A stretch of 64,000 nucleotides of DNA, taken from Burkholderiales bacterium. GTDB taxonomy: Bacteria > Pseudomonadota > Gammaproteobacteria > Burkholderiales > Burkholderiaceae_D. Positions within the stretch are counted from its first letter, which is position 1. Each line of letters begins with the position of its first letter. A model generated the notes under the pieces. It ran no database searches. It was not told the origin of the DNA and worked only from the letters and a program-made list of their open reading frames with translations. A program made the position numbers and the translations under genes. Below, piece after piece: positions 1 through 11,700 of this stretch. Where the stretch lies: contig JACQDX010000145.1 of NCBI GenBank assembly GCA_016200895.1, positions 1-64,000 of the forward strand, written 5' to 3'.

Positions 1-263
1 AGTTTGTACAAAAAACGACGACGACAGATTCTGGAAATGAGCAAAATTCAGATGAGGTTGTTCTAATGGCTGTGTCAAGGATATTATTCCGGACAGCAGT
101 GTGCGCAGGCAGGAATCCATCGTGTTAACACCTTTAGAGCCAAATCTGCCGGGATCTTATCCAGAATTTTTGAATCTATACAAATAATTGATCCGCGACC
201 AAGTTTTATAAACGCCGCTAGGCCCCGGCCTGCCATGGGTCGACATTGTTGAAATTGTGAGTA

Positions 264-722
264 TTATTCGTCATCCTCATCACGCGGCGCCCGCATCGCC
301 GCCTGCGTGGCACTGCTTGAAAACCCTCGCTGCTGCAAAAACGCCGCCTGCTTCATCTTTTCCTGCTGGTCTTGCGGCGCGTGCCGGAATTTCCTGTGCA
401 AAACCTGAATCGCCCTCTCCAGCTCCGACTCTTTCAAGCCGTCCTTGACGTTGTCTATATCCTGCGCATCCAGCCCATGGCTTTGCAGCTCAGCAAGAAT
501 ACGGTAGTTGCCAAACCTGGCCTGCCGCCGGTTTACCAATGATTCAGAAAACCGTTCACCGGACAAATACTTGGCTGCTTCCAAAAAATCCAGCACAGCA
601 CCAACATCGTCCCCCTCTTCCACATACCGCGCGAGCTTACGCTCAAGCTCCATGCGGCTATGCTCACGCATGGATAAAAAACGCAGGGCACGGGCTTTCA
701 GGCTGATGGTAGGTTTTTTCAT
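264..722 (-). CDS. recX: Regulatory protein RecX
   Basis: 152-aa ORF immediately downstream of recA on the same strand; RecX-like sequence ([26 protein letters not shown]...). Confidence 0.93.
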   Translation of the reverse strand: MKKPTISLKARALRFLSMREHSRMELERKLARYVEEGDDVGAVLDFLEAAKYLSGERFSESLVNRRQARFGNYRILAELQSHGLDAQDIDNVKDGLKESELERAIQVLHRKFRHAPQDQQEKMKQAAFLQQRGFSSSATQAAMRAPRDEDDE

Positions 723-736
723 ACTTTAAATGCAAA

Positions 737-764
737 ATGCCGGTTGGTAGCGACCAACCGGCAT
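737..764 (-). terminator. Hairpin between recA and recX (recA terminator/attenuator)
   Basis: Perfect 12-bp inverted repeat ATGCCGGTTGGT-AGCG-ACCAACCGGCAT; on the minus strand followed by TTTTG. Confidence 0.7.
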
Positions 765-784
765 GATTCAAGACTATGGCGCTA

Positions 785-938
785 AGAACCTATTTACGAT
801 CTTGCTGCGCTTGCGTGATCGGGGCTCATGCGTTGCTCAAAATGCTCATGTACTAGAGTGCATTCCGCTTTTTGCGCTATGTTTTATGTTGCCCTGACCC
901 CGCTGACGCACGCTCGCTACAGATCGTAAACAGATTCT
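785..938. repeat. MITE/REP-like intergenic element with terminal inverted repeats
   Basis: AGAACCTATTTACGATCT (785-802) versus reverse complement of 921-938 (AGAATCTGTTTACGATCT): 15/18 identical by eye, flanked by inverted GCGCT. Confidence 0.55.
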
Positions 939-952
939 AACAGCGCTACAGC

Positions 953-2008
953 TTACTCGGCGGTCACTGCCGACGGCATCAACAAAGGCACGCCCAGATG
1001 TAAGCGCACTTTGTTTTCAATTTCAAATGCCAGCTCAGGACGCTCTTTCAGATAAGTACGTGCATTGTCCTTACCCTGACCAATACGTTCGCCGTTATAG
1101 CTATACCAGGCACCGGCTTTTTCTATGATCTTGGCATCGGCTGCCAGATCCAGAATTTCGCCTTCGCGTGAAGTACCTTCTCCATACATAATGTCGAAGT
1201 GAGCTTCTTTGAATGGTGGCGCGACCTTGTTCTTGACAACCTTGACCTTGGTTTCATTACCCACCACTTCATCACCCGACTTGATCGAGCCAGTGCGGCG
1301 GATATCAAGGCGTACGGAAGCATAAAACTTCAGCGCATTACCACCCGTCGTCGTCTCAGGGCTACCAAACATGACACCAATCTTCATACGGATCTGGTTA
1401 ATAAAGATCACCAGGGTATTGGTACGCTTGATACTGCCTGTCAGCTTACGTAAAGCCTGAGACATCAGACGTGCTTGCAAGCCAGGCAAAGAATCACCCA
1501 TGTCGCCTTCAATCTCGGCACGTGGAGTCAAGGCTGCGACCGAGTCAATCACCACCAGATCAACACTACCGGAACGCACAAGCGCATCCGTAATTTCCAG
1601 TGCTTGCTCACCTGTATCAGGCTGGGAAATCAGCAAATCAGACAGATTCACACCCAGTTTTTGAGCGTAACCAACGTCCAAAGCATGTTCAGCATCAATA
1701 AATGCACAAGTACCGCCCAGCTTTTGCATTTCAGCAATCGCCTGCAGTGTCAATGTGGTTTTACCAGAGGATTCAGGACCATAAATCTCAACAACACGGC
1801 CACGTGGCAAACCACCGACGCCCAGTGCGATATCCAGGCCCAGAGAACCAGTAGAGACAACCTGCACCTCTTCCACCACTTCACCGTCGGCCATACGCAT
1901 GACCGAACCTTTACCAAACTGCTTTTCTATCTGTGCCAGCGCTGCTGCAAGTGCCTTTGCTTTTTCTGAGGCATTTTCTGGTTTCTTATCGTCCATACAT
2001 TCTTTCAT
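953..2008 (-). CDS. recA: Recombinase RecA
   Basis: Canonical RecA sequence ([32 protein letters not shown]). Start may be the internal Met (MDDKKPEN). Confidence 0.99.
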   Translation of the reverse strand: MKECMDDKKPENASEKAKALAAALAQIEKQFGKGSVMRMADGEVVEEVQVVSTGSLGLDIALGVGGLPRGRVVEIYGPESSGKTTLTLQAIAEMQKLGGTCAFIDAEHALDVGYAQKLGVNLSDLLISQPDTGEQALEITDALVRSGSVDLVVIDSVAALTPRAEIEGDMGDSLPGLQARLMSQALRKLTGSIKRTNTLVIFINQIRMKIGVMFGSPETTTGGNALKFYASVRLDIRRTGSIKSGDEVVGNETKVKVVKNKVAPPFKEAHFDIMYGEGTSREGEILDLAADAKIIEKAGAWYSYNGERIGQGKDNARTYLKERPELAFEIENKVRLHLGVPLLMPSAVTAE

Positions 2009-2065
2009 TCAATAAGCGGCGGGTGGAAAAAGGAATACAGGCTTAATTTCCTGCGATTTGCAGTA

Positions 2066-2081
2066 CTGTATAAAAAAACAG
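2066..2081 (-). promoter_or_regulatory. LexA (SOS) box upstream of recA
   Basis: CTGTATAAAAAAACAG fits CTGT-N8-ACAG, located about 60 bp upstream of the recA start. Confidence 0.8.
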
Positions 2082-2569
2082 TGATTTATGCAAGCGACTT
2101 TTTACATTGATTGTTGAATAGGGGATTTTACAGTCAAGTGTTATTAATCATTTAATATTTTGTCGACATTCACTTTACCCTGAACTCTTTTGATGACCTA
2201 AAAAGGCTTACGCACTTATTTCCACAGATTGCGTTCGCTTTAATAATGGTTATTGCAAACACGAGCACATCCATTTCAATCGATCATACAGGTAAGTAAA
2301 TTTTAAAGAACTAGCGCAATTATTCGAAGGCAATTGATAACGAGAGAAACTTAAATCGGGATGCCCATAGAAAGCGAGAGCCGCATAATTAATTATTTGA
2401 ACCCGACTTTTACGAAATAGGCTCCGAATTTCTATTCGGACTAACACACCTTAGAGACACATTTTCGCCGCACCTATCTGGCGCGTAAAATGGCGTGTAT
2501 TTATTTACGCGTCATTTTATCGTCGATTACAAAATCGTAATTGGATACATTAATTCTTTAGTCTCATTT

Positions 2570-3934
2570 TTAGCGCACTTTCACAGCTGCCTTATCCTTG
2601 AGCCTGCTGTCGGGGTAGACAATCACCTGGGCACCAACAGGCAGCCCTTCTTTGATCCAGGCACTGACGCCATTGCGTGCTTCTACGCTGACTTCTTTAA
2701 GGACGACATGGTCCTTTTCAACCACAAAGACGCCTGAGCGCGAGCCTATGGGAAACAGGGCGCTGACCGGTACCATGATGGCATTGTCCACCACTTGCAC
2801 CAGCACGCGCACATCTACCTTGAAGGCGTCGCCCAAGGCCTGCCATTGCTTGGCCGGGGCGATGATATCGATGAGCACGTTGACACGCTGCTCTTCCACA
2901 CCCAGAGCTGAGACCTTGGTAAAGGCCGCCGGTTCTACCCAGCGCACCTGGCTGTTGAGTATCTCTGCACCACCCCAGTTCAGTAACTGTACCGAAGCGC
3001 CGGGGCGCACCTGGGTGGCGTCTTCAGTCAGCAGATCTACCACCACTTCCAGCTTGGCCGGGTCACCGAGTTCAAGCAGGCTGGCACCCGCTGCCACAGT
3101 GCCTTCACTTTGTTGCAAGATTTTTAGTACTTTACCGCTGACTGGTGCCTTGATGGCAAAGCTGGGTTGCGCCCCGCCCAAAGGTGCTTGCGCAAACTGT
3201 TTGAGTGCAGCGCGGGATTGTTCGAGGTCATGGCTTGCAGCGTTTTCTTCCTGCCTTGCGGTTTCCAGCTCCTGGGTGCGCAGGCGCAGGTTGAGCTGCC
3301 CGGTCTCATTCTGGGTAGGCGATACAAAGCCTTGTCGTGCCAGGGCTTCACTGCGTTGCAAATCTGCCCTGGCTTGCTCCATGGCGGCAGTAGCCCGCCC
3401 CACGTTAGCTTGTGCGCGGGCCAGCAATGCCGCCACGCTGGCAACGCGCGCACTTTGTTCGTCGCGTGTGCGCTCATCCAGCAGGGTTGGTGCCATCGGC
3501 CACAGCAGTGCCACCGTGTCACCTTGTGTGACGCTGTCGCCCTGATTGAGTAGCACCCGCCCTACCCGGCCGGCCAGCGGACTAGAGACGATGTAGCGGT
3601 TGCGCACGCGGGTTTTCCCATACTCCTGGACAGCTCGCTCAAACCGACCCTGGGTCACCTTGGCCACTTCCACGCTCAGAGGCCGGGGTTTGAATGCCCA
3701 CACCAGCAGCACGATGAGCAACAGGCTCAAGCCGACGATGATCAGATTGCGTTTCAGTTTGGACTTGGGCTTGCCTGCCGCAGAGGTGGATGGTGCGGAT
3801 GCCTGTGGCTCGGAAGCAGGCGTGACTGGTGGTGTTACCGATGCCGGTGATGGCGGTGCCGATACATGTGCTTGCATTCCTGGCGGCACCGCGGTCGTCT
3901 CTTGTGCGCTTGCTGGGAGTGGGCTATCGGTCAT
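2570..3934 (-). CDS. HlyD/MacA-family periplasmic adaptor of an efflux ABC system
   Basis: TM near N-terminus, lipoyl/coiled-coil adaptor sequence (SPLAGRVGRVLLNQGDSVTQGDTVALL). Start placed at MTDSPLP inside the longer ORF. Confidence 0.85.
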   Translation of the reverse strand: MTDSPLPASAQETTAVPPGMQAHVSAPPSPASVTPPVTPASEPQASAPSTSAAGKPKSKLKRNLIIVGLSLLLIVLLVWAFKPRPLSVEVAKVTQGRFERAVQEYGKTRVRNRYIVSSPLAGRVGRVLLNQGDSVTQGDTVALLWPMAPTLLDERTRDEQSARVASVAALLARAQANVGRATAAMEQARADLQRSEALARQGFVSPTQNETGQLNLRLRTQELETARQEENAASHDLEQSRAALKQFAQAPLGGAQPSFAIKAPVSGKVLKILQQSEGTVAAGASLLELGDPAKLEVVVDLLTEDATQVRPGASVQLLNWGGAEILNSQVRWVEPAAFTKVSALGVEEQRVNVLIDIIAPAKQWQALGDAFKVDVRVLVQVVDNAIMVPVSALFPIGSRSGVFVVEKDHVVLKEVSVEARNGVSAWIKEGLPVGAQVIVYPDSRLKDKAAVKVR

Positions 3935-3998
3935 GTTGTATCCAGGTTTTTTGGTGAAGACGCCATCATCAGCGTAGTGGCGTAGGCGGATATACTTT

Positions 3999-6362
3999 TC
4001 ATTCGCGTGTCTTGAGCACACTGACCATGTCCAGCGCATCAACGCGCTGGCGCACGATGAAGGCACTGACTACCCCAGCCACGGTCACGCAGATGGCAGA
4101 AAAGGCGTAGGTGGCGGGAGCAATCACAAAGGGGAAATAAAAATCATCATTCTGGATCACGCTGACAATGCCAGCCGCCAACATGTAGCCCAGCAACATG
4201 CCCAGCGGCATGGCCAGCGCGATTTCGATCGCCAGTTCGCCCAATAGAATGGCAGACACTTCGGTGCGGGTAAAACCCAGTACACGCAGACTGGCCAGCT
4301 CCCAGGCGCGCTCAGCCAGGGCAATGCGCGCATTGTTATACACCACCCCCACGGCAATCACGATGGCAAAGGCGGTCAATACCGAACTGACCATCAGCAT
4401 GTTACCGATGGTCACGTCCTCTATGTTCCTGGCCATGGTTGATTTGCTGATGACCACGCCAACCCGTGGCAGACCTTGCAAGCGCTGCAGCAGCACAGAC
4501 TCAAAGCCGGGCTCAACTGCCAGCATAAAGCTGTTGACCAGATCGCCTTCGCGTAAAAGTTTGTTCAGGCTGGCCCGCTCTATGTAGGCATTCATGCCCA
4601 GCATTTCTTGCACTGTGCCAGTGATGGGTAATTCCAGTACGGCACGTTCACCCTCCTGTACTTCTACCCGTACCATGTCGCCCACTTGCAGGTGCAGTTT
4701 TTCAGCCAGGCGATCCGTCAGTAGCAGCCCATCGCGCGGGGCGGCGAAAAATTGCCTCTTCAGGTTCACGATGCGCTGCAAATCAGGCTGCAACACTTTG
4801 CCGATGATAGATCCGTGCCAGTTGTGGTTGTCATGCACCAGCCGCACCGACACGCTGCGCGCGCCTTCCACCGCGGTGACATGCGGCAGCCTGCCCGCAG
4901 CGTACAAAACATTGGCAGGAGTCGCCTCCAGCAAAGCGACGACGACATCACCGCGCAAAACCTGGCGAAACTGGGTTTCCATGAGCACCGCCACCGAATC
5001 GCGCATGAAGGAGCCGGTAATTACAATTGCCATCGACATGGCGATGCCAAACACTGTCAGGCTGGTGCGTAAAGGCCTGCGCGTCATGGTACGCAAGATC
5101 ATGCGCAGTGCTGGTGAAAGCCACTTTTGCCAGCCCCAGCGTTCGATCAGCATGGGTTTGAAAATACCGGGTGAAGGGGCACGCATAGCTTCTGCCGGTG
5201 CCAGGATGACCACAGCACGAATGGCGTTGAGCGTGGCCAATATCGCTGCGCCTGATGCCACGACCACAGCCACCAGCACCAGATCAGGGCGCAAACGAAA
5301 ATGCATGTCGGGGAAGCGAAAACTTTCTTCATACAAGCCGACAAACAGCTTGCCCATTACGGTACCGAGAGCCAGACCCAACACCAGCCCCACAGCCACG
5401 ATAATCAACACCAGCTTTAAGTAATGCCAGCCTATGGCGAGATTGTCATAGCCCAAAGCCTTGAGTGCAGCGATCTGCCCGCGCTGAGTGGCAATTTGCC
5501 GCCCCAGAACGACGTTCAACAAAAAGGCGGCGACACCCAGAAAGATCGTCGGCAAAACCGTGCCCATCACTCGCTGCTGGGTAATTTCAGAGCTGAGCAT
5601 GGCATTTGACATCTGCAAATCCCGACCATGGGCGCTGGTGCCGCCATAGCGCTTCAAGAGACGGTCAAGCTGGTCGATCACCGCGCCTTCGCTGGCACCG
5701 GGGCTGAGTCGCACAGCCACCTGGTTGAATGCGCCTTCCATATTGTAGGCCGCTGCCAGTGCGCGTTTATCTACCCAAAACACACCAAAACCTCGCTGAT
5801 CGGGTGAGCCACCCAGACCTGCAAAAATGTATTCGGGCGACAGGGCAATGCCCACGATGAGCAGTTCTTCGCGCTTGCCATTGATTAGCGCGTTGACGCG
5901 GTCGCCAGGCGCGAGCTTGCGTGCTACCGCAAAGCCTTCCGACACCAGCGCTTCCATCGGGCCCGAGTGGCGTGCAGCAATCATGCGTCCCACGCGCAGA
6001 TTGACCTTGTTCAGCCGCTGCGGCAGCACTGGGTCCATGCCCAGCAACAGGCCAACGATAGGGTCCACCACATTAGGGATAGTGACAGGCACCACCTGTG
6101 CCTGCGATGTTTCTATATGCGCAGCACCGACAATGTCCTGCAATTGCCTCTCCAGCGACAGCGGTGCCCGCTTGAGGGTCGCAAACACATCGGCAAAGCG
6201 CGAATCGGCATAATACAAGTCGCGTGACCACGACAGTGCATCATAAGCACTAAAGCTGGTGATGAAACCGGCAACGGCACTGGCCACCACCAGCGCTATT
6301 GTCAACGCCTGACTCCACATCTGTGTCATGCCACGCAACAGTTTTCTGTTCAGCGTTTTCAT
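3999..6362 (-). CDS. ABC transporter permease (FtsX/MacB-like, duplicated FtsX domains)
   Basis: 787 aa, multiple TMs, two FtsX-like domains, adjacent to ATPase and adaptor genes. Confidence 0.88.
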   Translation of the reverse strand: MKTLNRKLLRGMTQMWSQALTIALVVASAVAGFITSFSAYDALSWSRDLYYADSRFADVFATLKRAPLSLERQLQDIVGAAHIETSQAQVVPVTIPNVVDPIVGLLLGMDPVLPQRLNKVNLRVGRMIAARHSGPMEALVSEGFAVARKLAPGDRVNALINGKREELLIVGIALSPEYIFAGLGGSPDQRGFGVFWVDKRALAAAYNMEGAFNQVAVRLSPGASEGAVIDQLDRLLKRYGGTSAHGRDLQMSNAMLSSEITQQRVMGTVLPTIFLGVAAFLLNVVLGRQIATQRGQIAALKALGYDNLAIGWHYLKLVLIIVAVGLVLGLALGTVMGKLFVGLYEESFRFPDMHFRLRPDLVLVAVVVASGAAILATLNAIRAVVILAPAEAMRAPSPGIFKPMLIERWGWQKWLSPALRMILRTMTRRPLRTSLTVFGIAMSMAIVITGSFMRDSVAVLMETQFRQVLRGDVVVALLEATPANVLYAAGRLPHVTAVEGARSVSVRLVHDNHNWHGSIIGKVLQPDLQRIVNLKRQFFAAPRDGLLLTDRLAEKLHLQVGDMVRVEVQEGERAVLELPITGTVQEMLGMNAYIERASLNKLLREGDLVNSFMLAVEPGFESVLLQRLQGLPRVGVVISKSTMARNIEDVTIGNMLMVSSVLTAFAIVIAVGVVYNNARIALAERAWELASLRVLGFTRTEVSAILLGELAIEIALAMPLGMLLGYMLAAGIVSVIQNDDFYFPFVIAPATYAFSAICVTVAGVVSAFIVRQRVDALDMVSVLKTRE

Positions 6363-6369
6363 GGCAGGC

Positions 6370-7152
6370 TTACCATGTCAGTTGCGACGGTTGCAGCTTG
6401 CTGGCGTTGACTTCTATGCGCTGGATACGCCCTTCTCCGAGGAACAGCACGCGGTCGGCCATGCCTGCAATGGCGGCGTTATGGGTAATGACGACCGTGG
6501 TCGTACCGATGTCGCGGTTGATGTTGGCAATCACTTCCAGTACCAGTTTGCCGGTGACATAGTCCAGCGCCCCTGTAGGTTCATCACACAGCAACACATC
6601 TGGCCGTTTGACGATGGCGCGGGCGATCGCCACCCGCTGCTGTTCGCCACCTGATAACTGCGAAGGAAAATGATCAACCCGCTCCGCCAGGCCTACCAGC
6701 TTCAGGGCATCCAGCGCCGGCATGGGGTTGATGGCAATGTCGGTGACCAGCTCGACGTTTTCCCGCACCGTCAGGCTGGGGATGAGATTGTAGAACTGAA
6801 ACACAAAGCCTACATGCTCGCGCCGGTAGGTGGTGAGTTCTTTTTCGTTGGCTGCCGTCAAGTCCTGATCTGTAAAAAGCGCTGTGCCGGTGCTAGGCCG
6901 GTCCAGGCCACCCAGAATGTTCAATAAAGTCGATTTTCCGCTACCAGATGGCCCCAGCAAGACGATGAACTCGCCCTTGTAAATAGTCAGGTCAACATCC
7001 ACCAGGGCAGTGACCGTCACTTCACCCATTTGATAGGTTTTGGCAAGCCCTTTGGCGACAAAAAGCGGCGCGCCCTGTGGCGACGCGCTGGCAGGTACCA
7101 TCTGGAGGTTGATGTTTTGCATGATACCCAAGCATAGCCAAAGGTCTGGCAC
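6370..7152 (-). CDS. ABC transporter ATP-binding protein (LolD/MacB-type)
   Basis: Walker [10 protein letters not shown], signature [15 protein letters not shown], Walker [14 protein letters not shown]. True start may be the internal MQNINLQM. Confidence 0.92.
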   Translation of the reverse strand: MPDLWLCLGIMQNINLQMVPASASPQGAPLFVAKGLAKTYQMGEVTVTALVDVDLTIYKGEFIVLLGPSGSGKSTLLNILGGLDRPSTGTALFTDQDLTAANEKELTTYRREHVGFVFQFYNLIPSLTVRENVELVTDIAINPMPALDALKLVGLAERVDHFPSQLSGGEQQRVAIARAIVKRPDVLLCDEPTGALDYVTGKLVLEVIANINRDIGTTTVVITHNAAIAGMADRVLFLGEGRIQRIEVNASKLQPSQLTW

Positions 7153-7603
7153 AAGACCTTGCGCTTACGCAAATGGCTGACAGGCTTAGGTCAGTCTGTA
7201 ATAGTGTCAGTGACAAGTCCTTTTCTGCCGAAAGTAAATCCGCCAGAAGCTAAATTTGCAAAATATCAACTAATCGGGTTTATTCTACCTGAATTCAAGA
7301 TTTTCTTTATGTAAAAGGAGGAGACGCCTGGATTTCAGAAGAACAGCGGCAGCAGCATGGGTGCAAGACTCCTTGGGCTTTGGTGCAATCTCGCAAGCGC
7401 TCCAGCCTGTGAAAATGCTAGTCTTTCTAAAAGCTTCAGTTTCAATGTCCTTTGTGTTTCTTAATTTCTCCTGAAATTTCTCTTTAACAAACAAGAATGT
7501 CCGAAAAAAATCAGAGTACCTCACATCGGAAATTTTGCAGATATCCAGCAAAATGGATCAAATTTCAGTACAGATCAACAGATAGTTCATAACCCAGCAT
7601 CAA

Positions 7604-8617
7604 CTAACATAGCGCCCGCTTTAACAAAATGGACGCCCCAGTTAACGCGCTATAGGGTGCATCGATGACGTAACTGGGGATATTCGACATATAGCTGCTG
7701 AAACGCCCTTTACTCTCAAACCTCTTCCGGAATGAAGATTCATTAAAATAATTCCCAAGTTTAGGAACAATTCCACCACCGATAAATACTCCTCCCCGGG
7801 CACCAAGAGTTATTGCTAGATTACCGGCGACACAGCCGAGCATGCCGCAAAACATATCCAAGGTGTCTTTTGCCAAACGGTCGCTACCATTCAGCGCTGC
7901 TTCAGAGATGCTTGCCGCATCCAACGGAGTGGCTGCTAAGCCTCTTGTTGCAGCGAGAGCCCGATATAGCGTTTCTATACCCGGCCCAGACAATACCCGT
8001 TCAGCGGAAACGTGGGCATATTCTCTTTGAATATATAAAACAACTTCTGCTTCTTCAAAGCCAACTGATGGCAAGGTACTATGTCCTCCTTCTCCTTCTA
8101 TGCAGACATACTCTTCACCACACGGGAACAATGACGCTACCCCCAATCCAGTACCTGGGCCAATCAATGCGATGGGCGCGTTGACTTGCGTGCACCCACT
8201 CCCAATCTGGCGATATTCACCTGGTTGCAAAGACGGTACCGCTGTGGCCAGTGCCCTAAAGTCATTGACCACTAAAAGTTGATCGAGTTTGGTGGCAATA
8301 CGCAATTCTTCAATCGAGAATTCCCAGTTAAAGTTAGTCATGCGCACGATGTCGCCCAAAACCGGATTAGCAATACCGATGCAGGCATTCCGCACAATGA
8401 CATTTGGAAAAAACTGTAGGTATTTCTGCAGCGCAGCTTGCAAACTGGGATAGTCCGCGCATGACAGCACCATAATATCTTCAGGCTTACCTTCGGCAGA
8501 CTTGATAAGCGCAAACCGCACATTGGTCCCCCCTACATCTCCAACCAGGCTGGGATAATATTGAACGGATTGAAGATTCATTTCATTTTTCTTTCTGTAA
8601 GAAAATTTCTCTGGCAC
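7604..8617 (-). CDS. glk: Glucokinase
   Basis: GDVGGTNVRFAL ATP-binding motif, VNDFRALA, GPGTGLGVA; Glk family. Likely start at MNLQSVQYY (about 8581). Confidence 0.9.
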   Translation of the reverse strand: MPEKFSYRKKNEMNLQSVQYYPSLVGDVGGTNVRFALIKSAEGKPEDIMVLSCADYPSLQAALQKYLQFFPNVIVRNACIGIANPVLGDIVRMTNFNWEFSIEELRIATKLDQLLVVNDFRALATAVPSLQPGEYRQIGSGCTQVNAPIALIGPGTGLGVASLFPCGEEYVCIEGEGGHSTLPSVGFEEAEVVLYIQREYAHVSAERVLSGPGIETLYRALAATRGLAATPLDAASISEAALNGSDRLAKDTLDMFCGMLGCVAGNLAITLGARGGVFIGGGIVPKLGNYFNESSFRKRFESKGRFSSYMSNIPSYVIDAPYSALTGASILLKRALC

Positions 8618-8725
8618 GCACCATTTTTTTTAACTACTGGGAATGTCATGCGCTCACTTATTTTTTCAACCATGTTTTTCACTCTGTCGTTGATGAAGTA
8701 AAAAAATAGTTCAGGGTTCAAAGAC

Positions 8726-11700
8726 TTAAGGATTTATTTTCCTGAAGCTACATTTCAATTCTCCCGCCTTACAAAAATTCTTTTTACCAGACCCTCCCCT
8801 CAAGATATGGACATTAGCCGGCAGCTTCCAGATCTTTAGAACGCCTTTATCGTGGCTCCATCCATCGCCACTGATGCCAGCTTGATTCTGTATATTCGTT
8901 CGATAGTAGACTCCTCCTGGTGGAATATCGATTCCGCCAGAAACTTTCAAGATGAGCTCTTTATTTGTCATTCTTAAGTGGTAACCCAGAAGTCCGTAAC
9001 TTGTGCGCAAGTCTGTAATCGCTATACCATCACCGAGCAGCCAGCTATCCGGTACCCCCGCAGCCAATGTGATACTTTGGTTGCGCTCTTCCTCGAAAGT
9101 GAACACATCTAAAAATGAACGAATATAATCAGAGGAAATCCATGCATGAGGCATATCTCCAATAAATCGCTCTTTGCGATACTCTCTGCCGACAACTTCT
9201 GCCCATTGGTTCCAGCCAGCTGGTCGCAGATCTTTATAAAAATAACTCAGTGCTGACTGAGCACGATCAGGAAAACCAAGCCGGACAAAAGTGCTCACGG
9301 TCCGCAATTCATAGGGGGTGTAAGCATCCCAGTTTTTATCTGAGTCCCGGCGCAAGACGAAATTTTTCCAGTAACGATCAAAGGTATTTCGCAGGATTTT
9401 TGGTTCTATGATGTTGCCAGCGTCTGCAGGGGACAGAGAAATCGTGGCGGATGTGGGATCAAAGTCACCCAGCTCGGCCGCACCTGGTATGAAGTCTATG
9501 GCATGCAACTTTATGCTGGAGGCAATTGATCGTTTTAAATCTGTCTCAAACGCGTTGCGCCCCTGTGTCATTTCAAGTATCTGATCTTTTTTTCCAAGGA
9601 TGCTTGCCATGCTCACAGCATCTTTATAACCGCGCAGTGCCCAAAAGTCATCCCAGTATGAGTGCATGGGCTTGGCGGAATAGCCCTCATGACTAATCGA
9701 TGCGGGCATAAGTCCGTAGTATGATGTTCCTTCATTTTTTTTATTCTGCTCACTCGCACGCAATTGTTCCATGTAAGCGAAGGATTGCTCAACATGTGGC
9801 CACAATCGCTTCAGTTGTTCTGTATCCCTGGAATAGCGATAAAGTTCAGCAATACTAAAAATGATCTGTCCATGGCTGTCGTTTTCAGGGACAGGGTCAG
9901 CACCTCGTTGATCAACACAACAAGGTACCTTGCCATTTGCGAATTGAAAACGTGAATACCATTCTACAAAGGCACTTGCGGTTTCTTTGTGTCCCAAACG
10001 GAGCAAGCCTTCGGTCATCATGGCGCCATCACGTATCCATGATCTTGCATAGGAGCGTGTACCTGGCTGCAAGGCGGGCCCGTCTCTGGAGATCAAGATA
10101 TGTGACAACGCACTGCGCATCACATTGAACTGTGATTGCTGATTTGCTGGAAGACGTACCTTCACCCGATTCAAAGATTCTTTCCATTCAGCGATGGTCA
10201 ACTCTCTCAATGTCGAAAAATGCGCCTCAGCAGACTCCATGACCAGCGAATTTTCCTCCAACACCCCTGTCATTGGCAGCGCCAAGATAATTGATTTACT
10301 TTCACCGGCTGCCAAGCTCAGGGAATAAAGCAAGGCACCAGACGCGCGCCCGCTTTTGTCATGTGACGCCGGTACTTCTGGCAGCTCAGTTGCCTCACCA
10401 AGTCGCTCAGAAATTTGGCCTGCATCAAAGCTGCTCGAAAAAAAATTCGTCGGTTTACTCAGGCTACGAACTCCCAGAGCCCCATTAACAATGACATCTG
10501 GCTTTTTCCATTCAAGATGTTTGATGTCACTACTTCCTCCTGTTGTATTTAAAAATTGTGCAGGGGGATTAACTTGAAAAGGCCGAATTGCCAAAGCCAA
10601 AGTCCGGGTAATCGGATTGCGACTGAGATTTTGCAAGGTGTAACGCGTCAGTATTTGAGATTGCGATGGAGTACCAGTCGCAAAACTGGAAATTTCCAGT
10701 GTCAGCTCCTTCGTCTTCCATTTAACGCTGGGCAAGGGCAAGTAATCGTCCTGCAAGCTTTGCGATACTTTCACATCTGCCCAGGACAATACGGACTTGC
10801 CATCCAGAATGAACGGTTCTACAGAGAAACCACCTTTGCTGGCTTCAATTGTGCCATCTTCTCCCATGAGGCCAGAAGCCTGGCCGCCATTGATACCCAG
10901 TATGGTCCAATAAGTTTGCTCCCCCATGAAGCCCCGAGGATAAAGACCACGCTTGCCATTCTTTGCAACTGCTTGAATGAATGCGTTTGTGCTGCTACCA
11001 AATGCCAGGTCTTTGATCTCAATATTTTTAAGAACATAATGATTCTCCGGCCCGTCCTGTAAAACTACGCGCAAGAAACGGGCCTCTGACTCTGGCAGGT
11101 CCAGTGGATCATCTCCACCGTTACCGTCAAGAACTTGGCGTACAGTTCGCCAGGTTTGCCCATCGTCAGACAATTGTATCGAGTATTGACTGGCAAAATA
11201 CTTGCATTCCCAATGCAAGATGACGCCACCAAATTCTCTACTGTTTTTAAAATCGACAGTTAAGGTTTGTGATTTATTGTGATCACTGCGCCATCCGGTC
11301 GTACTCTTATTATTCAGAATATGTTGAGCGCCGCGAGAATCTGAACTGGCACTAACTTCAGGAACTGAAATCTGATTTTGTTTTACATCAATTTCCTGGA
11401 AGCGTAGTTGACTAAAGCAGACAGAACCTTTACCGCCATCCTTGCCAGCAGCAATCACCAACTCTATTTTTTCTGTATGTCGCAAACCTTGATCTTGCCC
11501 AGGCCCCCAGGCAAAGTCAATGTGGCGTTTTTTAATCCGGAAATTTTGCCACTCCGATGGAGGTAAAAAATCGACTTTGTTTTGCCACCAGACATTCTCT
11601 CCAGAAGCATCAACCAATTTGATCTGTAGATGATTACGCCCGCCATTCCCCTTTATTTTCAGATCAAAAGAAAATTGCTCAGGAAAATCAATAGGCATCA

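Noticed and set aside
1-260. Coding remnant at the left edge
   Set aside because: No ORF with recognisable product; nothing can be supported.
1475-1969. 164-aa plus-strand ORF
   Set aside because: Antisense to recA.
2652-3545. 297-aa plus-strand ORF
   Set aside because: Antisense to the HlyD-like gene, Ser/Thr/Arg-rich shadow ORF with no recognisable domain.
4594-5424. 276-aa plus-strand ORF
   Set aside because: Shadow ORF antisense to the FtsX-like permease.
7285-7551. 88-aa minus-strand ORF between ABC ATPase and glk
   Set aside because: No ribosome-binding site or recognisable domain; intergenic composition.
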